From Sedimenticola sp. (GTDB lineage Bacteria > Pseudomonadota > Gammaproteobacteria > Chromatiales > Chromatiaceae): a stretch of DNA of 7,114 bases. The notes beneath the pieces are model-generated. The model saw only the letters and a program-made list of their open reading frames with translations, was not told where the DNA came from and made no database searches. Shown piece by piece: positions 1 to 7,114 of this stretch (position 1 is its first letter; the number at the start of each line of letters is the position of its first letter). The DNA is taken from contig JALULB010000077.1 of the NCBI GenBank assembly GCA_027041035.1, forward strand, positions 1-7,114. The letters run 5' to 3'. Both the position numbers and the translations under genes were made by a program.

Positions 1-474
1 GGTACCCTGGCCGATGAGTTCGCGCAGCAGGCCGAGGGTGAAGAGCACGGAGGTGAAGCCGAGTCCGATGAACAGCCCGTCCAGCGCGGAGGGCAGCACC
101 GGATTGCGCGAGGCGAAGGCCTCGGCGCGGCCGATGATGGTGCAGTTGGTCACGATCAGCGGGATGAAGATGCCCAGCACCTTGTAGAGCTCGTGGAACC
201 AGGCGTGCAGGCTGAGTTGCACGGCGGTGACGAAGGAGGCGATCAGCAGCACGAAGACCGGCAGGCGGATCTCCGGCGGCACCCAGTGGCGGATGGTCGA
301 TACCGTGGTATTCGACAACAGCAGCACGACGGTCGTCGCCAGGCCGAGACCGAGGCCGTTGATGGCGGTATTCGATGTCGCCAGCAGCGGACACAGGCCA
401 AGCAACGCGACCAGCGCCTGGTTGTTGTTCCACAGGCCATCGCGGATGATCTTGCCATAGTTGGATTCAGTCAT
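1..474 (-). CDS. rsxE: RsxE/RnfE, electron transport complex membrane subunit (3' end cut off)
   Basis: Integral inner-membrane subunit of the Rnf/Rsx complex, homologous to NqrD and paralogous to RsxA. By analogy with solved Rnf and NQR structures, it pairs with RsxA to hold an intramembrane [2Fe-2S] centre and form part of the electron and ion path. My own reverse-strand translation gives 158 uninterrupted codons starting [15 protein letters not shown]. Family motifs are LGLCPLLA, with Cys28, and [15 protein letters not shown], with Cys111; these are the expected metal-binding cysteines. Hydrophobic segments recur throughout. The family is usually about 200-230 residues, so roughly 50-70 C-terminal residues lie beyond the window edge. 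The ATG overlaps the end of rsxG by 8 bases and has a strong GAGGA ribosome site five bases upstream, inside rsxG. It is normally the last gene of the rsx cluster. Confidence 0.96.
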   Translation of the reverse strand, partial: MTESNYGKIIRDGLWNNNQALVALLGLCPLLATSNTAINGLGLGLATTVVLLLSNTTVSTIRHWVPPEIRLPVFVLLIASFVTAVQLSLHAWFHELYKVLGIFIPLIVTNCTIIGRAEAFASRNPVLPSALDGLFIGLGFTSVLFTLGLLRELIGQGT

Positions 475-1117
475 CTTCTTCCTCGGCTTTGTGCTGTGTC
501 TCCGCGGGCGCCTTGAACAGGCGCTCCTTGTGCGTGGCAAAGTATGTCAACGCGGCGTGGACGGACTTCACCACGCCCCTGGGTGTAATCGTAGCACCGG
601 TGAACTGATCGAACACGCCGCCGTCGCGTTTCACCTTCCACTGCTTCTCCGCTGGATTGTTCAGCGAGAGGCCCCTGAAACCCAGAATCCAGTTGGATTT
701 GCTGGTCTCGATCTGGTCGCCGAGTCCCGGCGTTTCCTGGTGAGCGAGCACGCGCACGCCGGCCAGCGTGCCATTCTCGTAGATGCCGACCAGCAGTTTG
801 ATCGGGCCGCTGTAGCCCTTCGCGATGACTGGGCTGAGTATCACCGCGACGGGCCTGCCTTGCTTGCGCGCGCGAAAGACCATGATGTCGTCACGGCTGT
901 TCAGCTCGGGAATCCGGGTGACGAAATGGTCCGCCAGCAGGTCGTTGTCCATGTCCCCCGCCGGGATGACCTCGTGCAGGCTTTTCAGCAGGAATTCTCG
1001 CTGGTTCCGCGCGATACGCTCGGCGGTGATGCGCTCGGTGCCGACCACCAGCAGGGTGCCGGCGAAGGCGAATCCCGCCAGGATCAGGCCGGCGAGCAGG
1101 ATGGAACGCCTATTCAT
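467..1117 (-). CDS. rsxG: RsxG/RnfG, covalent-FMN electron transport subunit
   Basis: Membrane-anchored flavoprotein of the Rnf/Rsx complex, homologous to NqrC. It is 216 residues, the usual size. One hydrophobic N-terminal helix (about residues 6-26) anchors a domain expected to face the periplasm. The FMN-binding domain carries the flavin-transferase target pattern D-x-x-S/T-G-A-T as D170-Q-F-T-G-A-T176, so FMN should be joined to Thr176 by an ApbE-type enzyme encoded elsewhere. Other family motifs are GYSGPI (101-106) and HQETPGLGD (126-134). The ATG overlaps the rsxD stop by 8 bases and has GAGGA five bases upstream (1123-1127), supporting this start. The protein ends in an acidic tail (EEEDD), and those codons also form the ribosome site and start of rsxE. 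Identity is very secure. Confidence 0.97.
   Translation of the reverse strand: MNRRSILLAGLILAGFAFAGTLLVVGTERITAERIARNQREFLLKSLHEVIPAGDMDNDLLADHFVTRIPELNSRDDIMVFRARKQGRPVAVILSPVIAKGYSGPIKLLVGIYENGTLAGVRVLAHQETPGLGDQIETSKSNWILGFRGLSLNNPAEKQWKVKRDGGVFDQFTGATITPRGVVKSVHAALTYFATHKERLFKAPAETQHKAEEEDD
480..484 (-). promoter_or_regulatory. Ribosome binding site of rsxE
   Basis: On the minus strand this reads GAGGA, five bases before the rsxE ATG at 474. It is embedded in the codons for the acidic RsxG C-terminus, so the RsxG tail and the rsxE translation signal are the same DNA. Confidence 0.75.
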
Positions 1118-2147
1118 GTTCGTCCTCGCGATGGCCGAAAACGCGTGGTCGGGTGTAGTAGTCGATGGTCGGCGCGGCCATGTTCATCAGCAGAACCGCG
1201 AAGGCGATGCCGTCCGGATAACCGCCCCAGGTGCGGATGACGTACACCAGCACGCCGATCAAGGCGCCGTAGATCAGTTGGCCGCGCGGCGTGGTCGAGG
1301 CGGTGACCGGGTCGGTGGCGATGAAGAAGGCGCCGAGCATGACGCCGCCGCTGAACACATGGAACAGTGGAAAGGGATAGCTTTCCGGATTGCCGAGCGA
1401 GAACAGGGCGGCGATCACGACCAGGCTGACGATCATCGCGACCGGGATGCGCCAGCTGATGACGCGCTTGTACAGCAGCCACAGGCCGCCGAGGGCGTAC
1501 CAGTTGGCGACCCATTCCCAGCCCTTGGCGCCAAAATCACCCCATACCGGGCTCTCGCGAATCTCCGAGATCATCATGTCCTGGCCGAGGCCGTTGCGCA
1601 TTTGATCGAGCGGCGTGGCCATGGTGATGGCGTCCCAGCCGCCGGCCGGCGGCGTGCCGCTGAAGATGATGCGCAGGCTGTCGAACAGGTCGATGGTCTC
1701 CTTGCTCAATACCGAGGGCGGCAGCCAATGGGTCATCGCCGCCGGGTAGGAGATCAGCAGCAGCACATAGGCGGCCATCGCCGGGTTGAATGGGTTGTAG
1801 CCGAGACCGCCATACAGTTGCTTGACGATGACGATCGCGAACAGCATGCCGAGCACGGTCATCCACCAGGGCAGCGTTGGCGGTACCGACAGGGCGAACA
1901 ACACGGCGGTGACGACAGCGCTGAAGTCGGTGATGGCCGGCTGTAGCGGACGCTTGCGCAGTCGCAGCATGAGCGCCTCGGCGGCGACCGCGCTGGCCGA
2001 CGCGAGGGCAATATTGATCAGCACGCCCCAGCCGAAATACCAGAACATCGCGGCGATCCCCGGCGTCAGCGCGAGCAGCACCTGAAGCATGACCTGCTGG
2101 ACCCTGTGCCTGCCCCAATCGTGTGGTGAACTGACGAGCGTGGTCAT
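1110..2147 (-). CDS. rsxD: RsxD/RnfD, covalent-FMN membrane subunit
   Basis: Polytopic inner-membrane subunit of the Rnf/Rsx complex, homologous to NqrB, with a role in electron transfer and probably ion translocation. The protein is 345 residues, close to the E. coli length of about 350, with about ten hydrophobic segments. The covalent-FMN attachment pattern appears as D172-A-I-T-M-A-T178-P-L, making Thr178 the expected flavin site. Conserved blocks include GGLGYNPFNPAMAAY (113-127), FFIATDPVTAST (274-285) and YPDGIAFAVLLMN (310-322). The open frame extends upstream of residue 1, but the upstream part is only the rsxC reading region in another frame. The chosen ATG gives the family N-terminus and overlaps the rsxC stop as ATGA. 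A GGGGA stretch at 2157-2161, nine bases upstream, is a moderate ribosome site. The stop lies inside rsxG. Confidence 0.96.
   Translation of the reverse strand: MTTLVSSPHDWGRHRVQQVMLQVLLALTPGIAAMFWYFGWGVLINIALASASAVAAEALMLRLRKRPLQPAITDFSAVVTAVLFALSVPPTLPWWMTVLGMLFAIVIVKQLYGGLGYNPFNPAMAAYVLLLISYPAAMTHWLPPSVLSKETIDLFDSLRIIFSGTPPAGGWDAITMATPLDQMRNGLGQDMMISEIRESPVWGDFGAKGWEWVANWYALGGLWLLYKRVISWRIPVAMIVSLVVIAALFSLGNPESYPFPLFHVFSGGVMLGAFFIATDPVTASTTPRGQLIYGALIGVLVYVIRTWGGYPDGIAFAVLLMNMAAPTIDYYTRPRVFGHREDEHE
1123..1127 (-). promoter_or_regulatory. Ribosome binding site of rsxG
   Basis: On the minus strand this reads GAGGA, five bases before the rsxG ATG at 1117, inside the last codons of rsxD. It supports the rsxG start that overlaps the rsxD stop by 8 bases. 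Confidence 0.7.
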
Positions 2148-3748
2148 GATGTGGAATCCCCGTTGGGCGCTTCGGTGGTGGTCTGGGATGCTTTCTTTGC
2201 TGCCTTTCGGGCCTCGACGCGTTTCAACGCGGCCTGGATGGCGGCTTTTTTCGGGTCGTCGGCCTTGTTGGCACCGCGTTTCTCCAGTGCGTCCTTCTTT
2301 TTGCGCAGACGCGCCTTGCGTTCCTGTTCCAGGCGGGCGAGACGCGCTTGGCGTGCTTCGTGTCGCTGGCGCGCCAGATCCGCCTTTTTCTTCTCTTCCT
2401 CTTGCGCCCAGATCTCCGATTTGGCGTAGCGGTAGTACTGCACCAGCGGGATGTGCGATGGGCAGACATAGGCGCAACAGCCGCACTCGATGCAATCGAA
2501 CAGGTCGTAGCTCTGCACCTCGTCGAAGTCTTTCGCGCGGGTGTACCAATAGAGCTGTTGCGGCAGCAGCTCGACCGGGCAGACGCGCGCGCACTCGCCG
2601 CAGCGAATGCATGGGCGGGCCGGTTCCTCGGGCGGTGTCTGTTCGGGACTCAATGCCAGCAGGCAGTTGCTGCCCTTGACGATGGGATAGTCATCGTTGC
2701 GCAACGGCACGCCCATCATCGGGCCGCCCATTACCAGTCGCTTCGCCTGGGTTTTGTAGCCGCCGATCTGCTCGATCAGCCAATGCATCGATGCCCCGAG
2801 TGGGGCGTGTACGTTCTGTGCCTGCTTCAAGGCATCGCCGCCGAGGGTGAGCGTGCGCGAGATCAGCGGCTTGCCGTCGATGACCGCGTCCGCCACGGCC
2901 GCTGCGGTGCCGACGTTGTGGCAGACGATGCCGATATCCGCCGGGATGTGCTGCGATGGCACCTCTTCCCCGGTGAGGATGTAGATCAGTTGCTTTTCGC
3001 CACCACTCGGGTACTTGGTCGGAATCTCGATGACCTCGGTGGATTCCAGCGCGGCGTTCCGCAAGGCCTCGCGCATCGCTTCGATGGCTTCGGGCTTGTT
3101 GTCCTCGATGCCGATCAGGCATTCGTTCGGCGACAGGATATGCCGCATCACCGCCAGCCCGGCGACGACGCGATCGGCATGTTCGCGCATCAGCATGTCG
3201 TCGCAGGTGATGTAGGGCTCGCACTCGGCGCCGTTCAGAATCAGCGTGCGGATCTTCTTGTCCTTGCCCGGCGACAGCTTGACGCTGGTCGGAAAGGCCG
3301 CGCCGCCAAGCCCGACGATGCCGGCCCAGCGGATGCGTTCCAACAGCAGATCGCGGTCGGTTTGTTCGAAGTCGGGCAGGGGCTCCGGAAGCGAGCCCCA
3401 TTCATCGAGGCCGTCGGTCTCGATCAGGATGGAGCGCACCGGCAGTCCGGACGGATGCGGAAACGTCCTCTCCTCGATCGCCTGGATGCGACCGGAGCTG
3501 GGCGCGTGCAGCGGCGCGCTGACAAAGCCCTCGGCCTGCGCGATCAACTGGCCTTTCTTGACCAGGTCGCCGACCTTGACCACCGGTTCCGCGATATGTC
3601 CGATATGTTGTTGTAGTGGCAGCGTCAGCAGTGGCGGCACGCCGACCTCGAGGATCGTCAGCAGCGTCGATTCCAGCTTGTGATCGGGCAGGTGCAGGCC
3701 GCCGTGGAAGTGGTGCAGGTGGCGGCTCTTGGTCAACGGCAGTGACAT
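2144..3748 (-). CDS. rsxC: RsxC/RnfC, NADH- and FMN-binding iron-sulfur subunit
   Basis: Peripheral cytoplasmic subunit of the Rnf/Rsx complex that exchanges electrons with NAD(H). From the ATG at 3748 it is 534 residues. It has an N-terminal biotinyl-like domain (about 35-110), then a Complex I 51-kDa-like flavin/nucleotide-binding domain with GIVGLGGAAFPT (143-154) and NGAECEPY (172-179). A SLBB-like region (about 275-345) follows, then two [4Fe-4S] ferredoxin clusters: Cys380/383/386/390 and Cys419/422/425/429. Residues 446-534 form a Lys/Arg/Ala/Glu-rich, probably helical tail. It contains one unit (about 497-521, DDPKKAAIQAALKR) resembling the repeat in the much longer E. coli RsxC tail. 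The frame is open for 150 codons further upstream, but this is the rsxB region out of frame. The ATG shares one base with the rsxB stop (TGATG) and has a strong ribosome site. Confidence 0.96.
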   Translation of the reverse strand: MSLPLTKSRHLHHFHGGLHLPDHKLESTLLTILEVGVPPLLTLPLQQHIGHIAEPVVKVGDLVKKGQLIAQAEGFVSAPLHAPSSGRIQAIEERTFPHPSGLPVRSILIETDGLDEWGSLPEPLPDFEQTDRDLLLERIRWAGIVGLGGAAFPTSVKLSPGKDKKIRTLILNGAECEPYITCDDMLMREHADRVVAGLAVMRHILSPNECLIGIEDNKPEAIEAMREALRNAALESTEVIEIPTKYPSGGEKQLIYILTGEEVPSQHIPADIGIVCHNVGTAAAVADAVIDGKPLISRTLTLGGDALKQAQNVHAPLGASMHWLIEQIGGYKTQAKRLVMGGPMMGVPLRNDDYPIVKGSNCLLALSPEQTPPEEPARPCIRCGECARVCPVELLPQQLYWYTRAKDFDEVQSYDLFDCIECGCCAYVCPSHIPLVQYYRYAKSEIWAQEEEKKKADLARQRHEARQARLARLEQERKARLRKKKDALEKRGANKADDPKKAAIQAALKRVEARKAAKKASQTTTEAPNGDSTS

Positions 3749-4332
3749 CAGGCCACCTCGCTCGCGGTTGGAGAGGCCGGGTTGGCGTTGCCCCGGGAGT
3801 CGTCGGGAGCTGGCCATTTCCAGTGGCTCAGGTCGGGTTCCAGCGGCACCATCCGGATGCATTCGACCGGGCAGGGCGGTACACACAGCTTGCAGCCGGT
3901 GCACTCGTCGCGGATCACGGTATGCATCTGCTTGGCGGCGCCAAGGATGGCGTCGACCGGGCAGGCTTGCAGACACAGGGTGCAGCCGATGCAGTCCTTC
4001 TCCTCGATGACCGCGACCAGCTTGACCTCCTGCGCCTCGCCGACTTCTTCGTCCAGCGGCACCGGATCGCGTCCGAGCAGGTCCGCCAGGGCGATGATGC
4101 CGGTTTCGCCACCCGGTGGGCAGCGATTGATATCCGCCTCGCCATGCGCGATCGCCTCGGCATACGGGCGGCAGCCGGCGTAGCCGCATTGGCCGCATTG
4201 GGTCTGCGGCAGCAATGCGTCGATCTGGTCGACGATGGGGTCGCCCTCGATACGGAAACGCACGGCGGCATAACCCAGCAGCAGGCCGAACAGACCCGCC
4301 AGCACGACCATGGCGATAATCGCTGTCAGCAT
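3748..4332 (-). CDS. rsxB: RsxB/RnfB, multi-cluster ferredoxin-like subunit
   Basis: Iron-sulfur subunit of the Rnf/Rsx complex, thought to be the entry or exit point for ferredoxin electrons on the cytoplasmic side. It is 194 residues, normal for the gammaproteobacterial form; clostridial forms are longer. Residues 1-24 form a hydrophobic membrane anchor. A Fes/4Fe-4S domain follows, with Cys46, Cys49, Cys54 and Cys71 ([10 protein letters not shown], then RCPPGG). Two classical ferredoxin clusters come next: Cys114/117/120/124 and Cys144/147/150/154. The last 30 residues are a polar, Pro/Ala-rich tail with no known motif. Its ATG lies three bases after the rsxA stop. No good ribosome site is visible, so translation may depend on coupling to rsxA. 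Its TGA overlaps the rsxC ATG by one base. Confidence 0.97.
   Translation of the reverse strand: MLTAIIAMVVLAGLFGLLLGYAAVRFRIEGDPIVDQIDALLPQTQCGQCGYAGCRPYAEAIAHGEADINRCPPGGETGIIALADLLGRDPVPLDEEVGEAQEVKLVAVIEEKDCIGCTLCLQACPVDAILGAAKQMHTVIRDECTGCKLCVPPCPVECIRMVPLEPDLSHWKWPAPDDSRGNANPASPTASEVA
3753..3759 (-). promoter_or_regulatory. Ribosome binding site of rsxC
   Basis: On the minus strand this reads GAGGTGG, a near-complete match to the anti-Shine-Dalgarno core, four bases before the ATG at 3748. It lies within the last codons of rsxB. It decides the rsxC start among an open frame that continues 150 codons further upstream. Confidence 0.75.
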
Positions 4333-4335
4333 GCT

Positions 4336-4917
4336 TCAGCCCGCGACCAGGCCGGAGAAGCCCATGAAGGCCATCGACATCAGGCCGGCGGTGATCAACG
4401 CGATCGCGTTGCCCTGGAAGGCCTCGGGGACATCGGCCACGGCGACGCGCTCGCGTACCGCGGCGAACAGCACCAGCACCAGCGAGAAGCCGACCGCCGC
4501 GCCGAAGCCGTACAGCGCGGATTGGATAAAGTCGTGCTGCTCCTGGGTGTTCAACAGGGCCACGCCGAGTACCGCGCAGTTGGTCGTGATCAATGGCAGG
4601 TAGATGCCGAGTACCTGGTACAGCACCGGGCTGGTCTTGTGCATCACCATCTCGGTGAACTGCACGACCACCGCGATGACCAGGATGAAGGTGATGGTTT
4701 GCAGGTACTCCAGGCCGAGCGGGATCAACAGGTATTCATAGGCCAGATAGCTGCATACCGAGGACAGTGTCAACACGAAGGTGGTGGCCAGGCCCATGCC
4801 GGTGGCGGTCTCCAGCTTGCGCGATACGCCCATGAACGGGCACAGGCCGAGAAACTTCACCAGCACGAAGTTGTTCACCAGGATGGTGCTTGCCAGGATC
4901 AGGGCGTATTCGGTCAT
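4336..4917 (-). CDS. rsxA: RsxA/RnfA, electron transport complex membrane subunit
   Basis: Integral inner-membrane subunit of the Rnf/Rsx complex, homologous to NqrE and the inverted partner of RsxE. It is 193 residues, exactly typical, with about six hydrophobic helices. Diagnostic motifs are [18 protein letters not shown] (13-30), with Cys26, and [14 protein letters not shown] (108-121), with Cys114. Together with Cys28 and Cys111 of RsxE these would hold the buried [2Fe-2S] centre seen in related NQR and Rnf structures. It is the first gene of the rsx set. The start lies 13 bases after the metG stop, and a ribosome-site candidate AGGA (4929-4932) overlaps that stop codon. No promoter or terminator fits in the gap, so it is probably transcribed with metG. 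A promoter inside metG cannot be excluded. Confidence 0.97.
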   Translation of the reverse strand: MTEYALILASTILVNNFVLVKFLGLCPFMGVSRKLETATGMGLATTFVLTLSSVCSYLAYEYLLIPLGLEYLQTITFILVIAVVVQFTEMVMHKTSPVLYQVLGIYLPLITTNCAVLGVALLNTQEQHDFIQSALYGFGAAVGFSLVLVLFAAVRERVAVADVPEAFQGNAIALITAGLMSMAFMGFSGLVAG

Positions 4918-4928
4918 CGCGCTTGCCG

Positions 4929-4932
4929 TCCT
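4929..4932 (-). promoter_or_regulatory. Ribosome binding site of rsxA, overlapping the metG stop
   Basis: On the minus strand this reads AGGA, within TAGGAC. It shares bases with the metG TAG stop and sits 11 bases before the rsxA ATG, slightly longer than ideal. The overlap suggests ribosomes ending metG may help start rsxA. Confidence 0.5.
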
Positions 4933-6979
4933 ATTTGACCCGCATGCCGGGCCGGGCGCCCGCGTGCGGTTCCAGAATCCACAGGTCCTCGCCGCCGGGT
5001 CCGGCCGCCAGCACCATGCCCTCGGAAACGCCGAAACGCATCTTGCGCGGTGCCAGGTTGGCGACCATCACGGTCATCTTGCCGATCAGATCCTCCGGCT
5101 TATAGGCGGATTTGATGCCGGCGAAGACGTTGCGTTGTTCGCCGCCGAGATCCAGCGTCAGGCGCAACAGCTTGTCCGCGTCCTCGACGTGTTCGGCATT
5201 CGCGATACGCGCGACGCGCAGGTCGATCTTGGCGAAGTCGTCGAATGCGATGGTGTCGGCGATCGGCTCGATGGCGGCGGGCGTGTCGACGGCTTCCGGA
5301 GCGCTTTTGGCGGCGTTCTCGGTGCTGACGAGATCCTCTTTCGAGGCTTCGATCATGGCGTCGATCCTGTCTTTTTCGACGCGCGTCATCAGCGGTTTGA
5401 ATTTGGCGATCTCGTGGCCGAGCAGCGGCGTGGCGGCATCCGCCCAGCTCAGTTCGGGGACTTTCAGAAAGGTCTCGGCCCTGGCCGCCGTGGCGGGCAG
5501 AATCGGGCGCAGCCAGATCATCAGCACGCGAAACAGCTCGATACCCATGCTGCACGCGGCGTGCAGCTCGGCCTCGCGACCGGCTTCCTTGGCGATCACC
5601 CAGGGCTTCTTGTCGTCGATATACTGGTTGGCCTTGTCGGCCAGCGCCATGATCTCGCGTACCGCGCGGCTGAAGGCACGTTTCTCGTACAGCTCGGCGA
5701 TCTGCTCGGAAGCGTCGACAAAACTCTGGAACAGCGCTGGATCGTCGAGTCGATCAGCGAGTTTGCCGTCGAAGCGCTTGCGGATGAAACCGGCGCAACG
5801 GCTGGCGATGTTCACCACCTTGCCGACCAGGTCCGAATTCACCCGCTGGGCGAAGTCCTCCAGGTTCAGGTCGATGTCGTCGACCCCGGCGCCGAGCTTG
5901 GCGGCGAAGTAGTAGCGCAGGTATTCCGGGTTCAGGTGATCGAGATAGGTGCGCGCCTTGATGAAGGTGCCGCGTGACTTGGACATCTTCTGGCCGTCCA
6001 CGGTCAGAAAGCCGTGCGAGTAGATCGCCGTCGGGGTGCGGAAGTCCGCGCCGGACAGCATCGCCGGCCAGAACAACGCGTGGAAATAGATGATGTCCTT
6101 GCCGATGAAATGGTACAGCTCGGTGTCGCTGTCCTCGCGCCACCAGGCGTCGAAATCCATGCCGGTGCGATCGCACAGGTTGCGGAAGCTGGCCATGTAG
6201 CCGATCGGCGCGTCCAGCCAGACATAGAAATACTTGCCTGGATAGCCGGGAATCTCGAAGCCGAAATAGGGTGCGTCGCGCGAGATGTCCCACTCCTGCA
6301 AGCCGGCCTCGAACCACTCGTCCAGCTTGTTGGCGACCTCTTTCTGAAGGTGGCCGGCGTGCGTCCAGCGCTTCAACATGTCCTCGAAATCACCCAGTTT
6401 GAAGAACAGGTGCTCGGATTCCTTCTCGATCGGCTTCGCGCCGGAGACCGCCGAATAGGCGTTCTTCAACTCGGTCGGCGCATAGGTGGCGCCGCACACC
6501 TCGCAGTTGTCGCCGTATTGTTCGGCCGCGCCGCATTTCGGGCATTCCCCCTTGATGAAGCGATCCGGCAGGAACATCCGCTCCTCCGGGTCATAGGCCT
6601 GCACGATGGTGCGCGCGTGGATATGGCCGGCGGCCTTGTTGCGCTCGAAGATCAGCTCGGCGTAGTGGCGGTTCTCGTCGGAATGCGTGGAGTGATAGTT
6701 GTCGAAAAGAATTGCGAAATCGGAAAAATCGGCCTGATGGGACTTGCTGGTTTCCTCGATCAACTGTTCCGGCGTGATGCCCTCCTGCCGGGCGCGCAGC
6801 ATGATCGGCGTGCCGTGGGCGTCGTCGGCGCAGACGTAGTAACAGCGGTGGCCACGCATGCGCTGAAAACGCGCCCAGATGTCAGTTTGGATGTATTCGA
6901 CCAGGTGACCGATGTGGATCGGGCCGTTGGCATAGGGCAGGGCGCTGGTGACGAGAATCTCGCGGGCGTTATCAGTCAT
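4931..6979 (-). CDS. metG: Methionyl-tRNA synthetase (MetRS)
   Basis: Cytoplasmic class I aminoacyl-tRNA synthetase that joins methionine to initiator and elongator tRNA-Met, using ATP. It is 682 residues, very close to the 677 of E. coli. The catalytic domain carries the HIGH signature at 22-25, within [11 protein letters not shown], and KMSKS at 331-335. A zinc knuckle is inserted in the connective region: Cys146, Cys149, Cys159 and Cys162. The anticodon-binding helical domain includes [10 protein letters not shown] (451-460), where Trp460 corresponds to the family anticodon-reading tryptophan. After an Ala/Glu-rich linker (about 545-575) comes an OB-fold tRNA-binding and dimerisation domain (about 576-682), giving the full dimeric form. 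The ATG gives the expected family N-terminus. It lacks a clear ribosome site. The stop is TAG, 13 bases before rsxA. Confidence 0.98.
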   Translation of the reverse strand: MTDNAREILVTSALPYANGPIHIGHLVEYIQTDIWARFQRMRGHRCYYVCADDAHGTPIMLRARQEGITPEQLIEETSKSHQADFSDFAILFDNYHSTHSDENRHYAELIFERNKAAGHIHARTIVQAYDPEERMFLPDRFIKGECPKCGAAEQYGDNCEVCGATYAPTELKNAYSAVSGAKPIEKESEHLFFKLGDFEDMLKRWTHAGHLQKEVANKLDEWFEAGLQEWDISRDAPYFGFEIPGYPGKYFYVWLDAPIGYMASFRNLCDRTGMDFDAWWREDSDTELYHFIGKDIIYFHALFWPAMLSGADFRTPTAIYSHGFLTVDGQKMSKSRGTFIKARTYLDHLNPEYLRYYFAAKLGAGVDDIDLNLEDFAQRVNSDLVGKVVNIASRCAGFIRKRFDGKLADRLDDPALFQSFVDASEQIAELYEKRAFSRAVREIMALADKANQYIDDKKPWVIAKEAGREAELHAACSMGIELFRVLMIWLRPILPATAARAETFLKVPELSWADAATPLLGHEIAKFKPLMTRVEKDRIDAMIEASKEDLVSTENAAKSAPEAVDTPAAIEPIADTIAFDDFAKIDLRVARIANAEHVEDADKLLRLTLDLGGEQRNVFAGIKSAYKPEDLIGKMTVMVANLAPRKMRFGVSEGMVLAAGPGGEDLWILEPHAGARPGMRVK

Positions 6980-7014
6980 TGGCAGGGTGATTTTTCTGGT
7001 GGCATGATTTCGCT

Positions 7015-7023
7015 ATTGTCGCA
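7015..7023 (-). promoter_or_regulatory. Candidate extended -10 promoter of metG and the rsx genes
   Basis: On the minus strand this reads TGC followed by GACAAT. That is an extended -10 form (TGn) with four of six matches to TATAAT. No good -35 hexamer is found 16-18 bases upstream. It is the best candidate in the roughly 90-base gap between the upstream terminator and metG, and would give a short leader of about 28 bases. This rests on pattern only. Confidence 0.3.
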
Positions 7024-7071
7024 CATTTCCGGCTGGCTGAGTGCCCGCTGGCGTATCCGGTTCCCAGCGAG

Positions 7072-7096
7072 AAAAAACCCGCCGGGCGGCGGGTTT
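7072..7096 (-). terminator. Intrinsic terminator pointing leftward, upstream of metG
   Basis: A perfect nine-base-pair GC-rich stem (7075-7083 with 7088-7096) closes a four-base loop. On the minus strand it is followed by six T residues (7077-7072, the first three within the stem). On the plus strand only three T residues follow, so the strong direction is leftward. It most likely ends a gene that starts beyond the right edge and is read in the same direction as metG. A conditional role in a metG leader is possible but unsupported. Confidence 0.75.
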
Positions 7097-7114
7097 GATC
7101 GGGCGGGCGCGGGC

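Noticed and set aside
825..1946. Plus-strand open frame (373 codons) opposite rsxG and rsxD
   Set aside because: It is low-complexity and rich in Arg, Gln, Asp and His, with no motif. It is a shadow of conserved membrane-protein genes.
2148..2612. Possible 155-residue N-terminal extension of RsxD
   Set aside because: This stretch is the 3' end of rsxC read out of frame. The protein family starts at the ATG at 2147.
2348..3616. Plus-strand open frame (422 codons) opposite rsxC
   Set aside because: The opposite strand encodes RsxC with all cofactor motifs. This frame has no family motif and is explained by GC-rich codon use.
3749..4198. Possible 150-residue N-terminal extension of RsxC
   Set aside because: The extension is the rsxB coding region read in another frame. 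The ATG at 3748 has a strong ribosome site and matches the family N-terminus.
3616..4938. Long plus-strand open frame (440 codons) across rsxA and rsxB
   Set aside because: It lies opposite two unmistakable conserved genes, has a His/Gln/Arg/Asp-rich composition typical of antisense frames in high-GC DNA, and shows no recognisable domain.
4781..5977. Plus-strand open frame (398 codons) opposite rsxA and the 3' half of metG
   Set aside because: It crosses the junction of two real minus-strand genes and resembles no family that I recognise.
1..7114. A novel or accessory system (defence, mobile element, CRISPR, RNA gene)
   Set aside because: The window is filled by seven well-known core genes with normal lengths and intact motifs. 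I saw no repeats arrays, transposase, integrase, tRNA/rRNA or odd-composition island.

Overview
The window is chromosomal DNA from a high-GC proteobacterium, most likely a gammaproteobacterium. The protein sequences, the gene order A-B-C-D-G-E of an Rnf/Rsx complex, and the dimeric zinc-binding form of methionyl-tRNA synthetase all fit that group. A Chromatiales/Ectothiorhodospira-like or pseudomonad-related lineage is possible, but nothing in the sequence fixes the genus. Almost every base is coding, and all genes lie on the minus strand, so transcription runs from high to low coordinates.

Layout from the 5' end of the transcript: an intrinsic terminator (7072-7096) faces the same way as the genes and probably ends a neighbouring gene outside the window. 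A short leader of about 90 bases follows, with a weak promoter candidate. Then come metG (6979-4931), rsxA/rnfA (4917-4336), rsxB/rnfB (4332-3748), rsxC/rnfC (3748-2144), rsxD/rnfD (2147-1110), rsxG/rnfG (1117-467) and rsxE/rnfE (474 to beyond position 1, cut off by the window edge). No stretch of 300 bases or more lacks a gene.

The six rsx/rnf genes encode a membrane electron-transport complex. The canonical enzyme couples electron flow between ferredoxin and NAD(H) to Na+ or H+ movement across the inner membrane; in E. coli the same complex keeps the SoxR regulator reduced. All key cofactor residues in the window are present: two cysteine clusters in RsxC, three in RsxB, covalent-FMN threonines in RsxD and RsxG, and the paired cysteines in RsxA and RsxE that hold an intramembrane iron-sulfur centre. 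The complex therefore looks functional. The genes are packed with gaps or overlaps of -8 to +3 bases, which points to translational coupling. metG ends only 13 bases before rsxA, so a housekeeping translation gene probably shares a transcript with the complex.

I found no mobile element, CRISPR array, RNA gene or unknown system. This is a well-conserved core region, and the points worth a second look are details of gene linkage, the metG leader, and the short RsxC tail.
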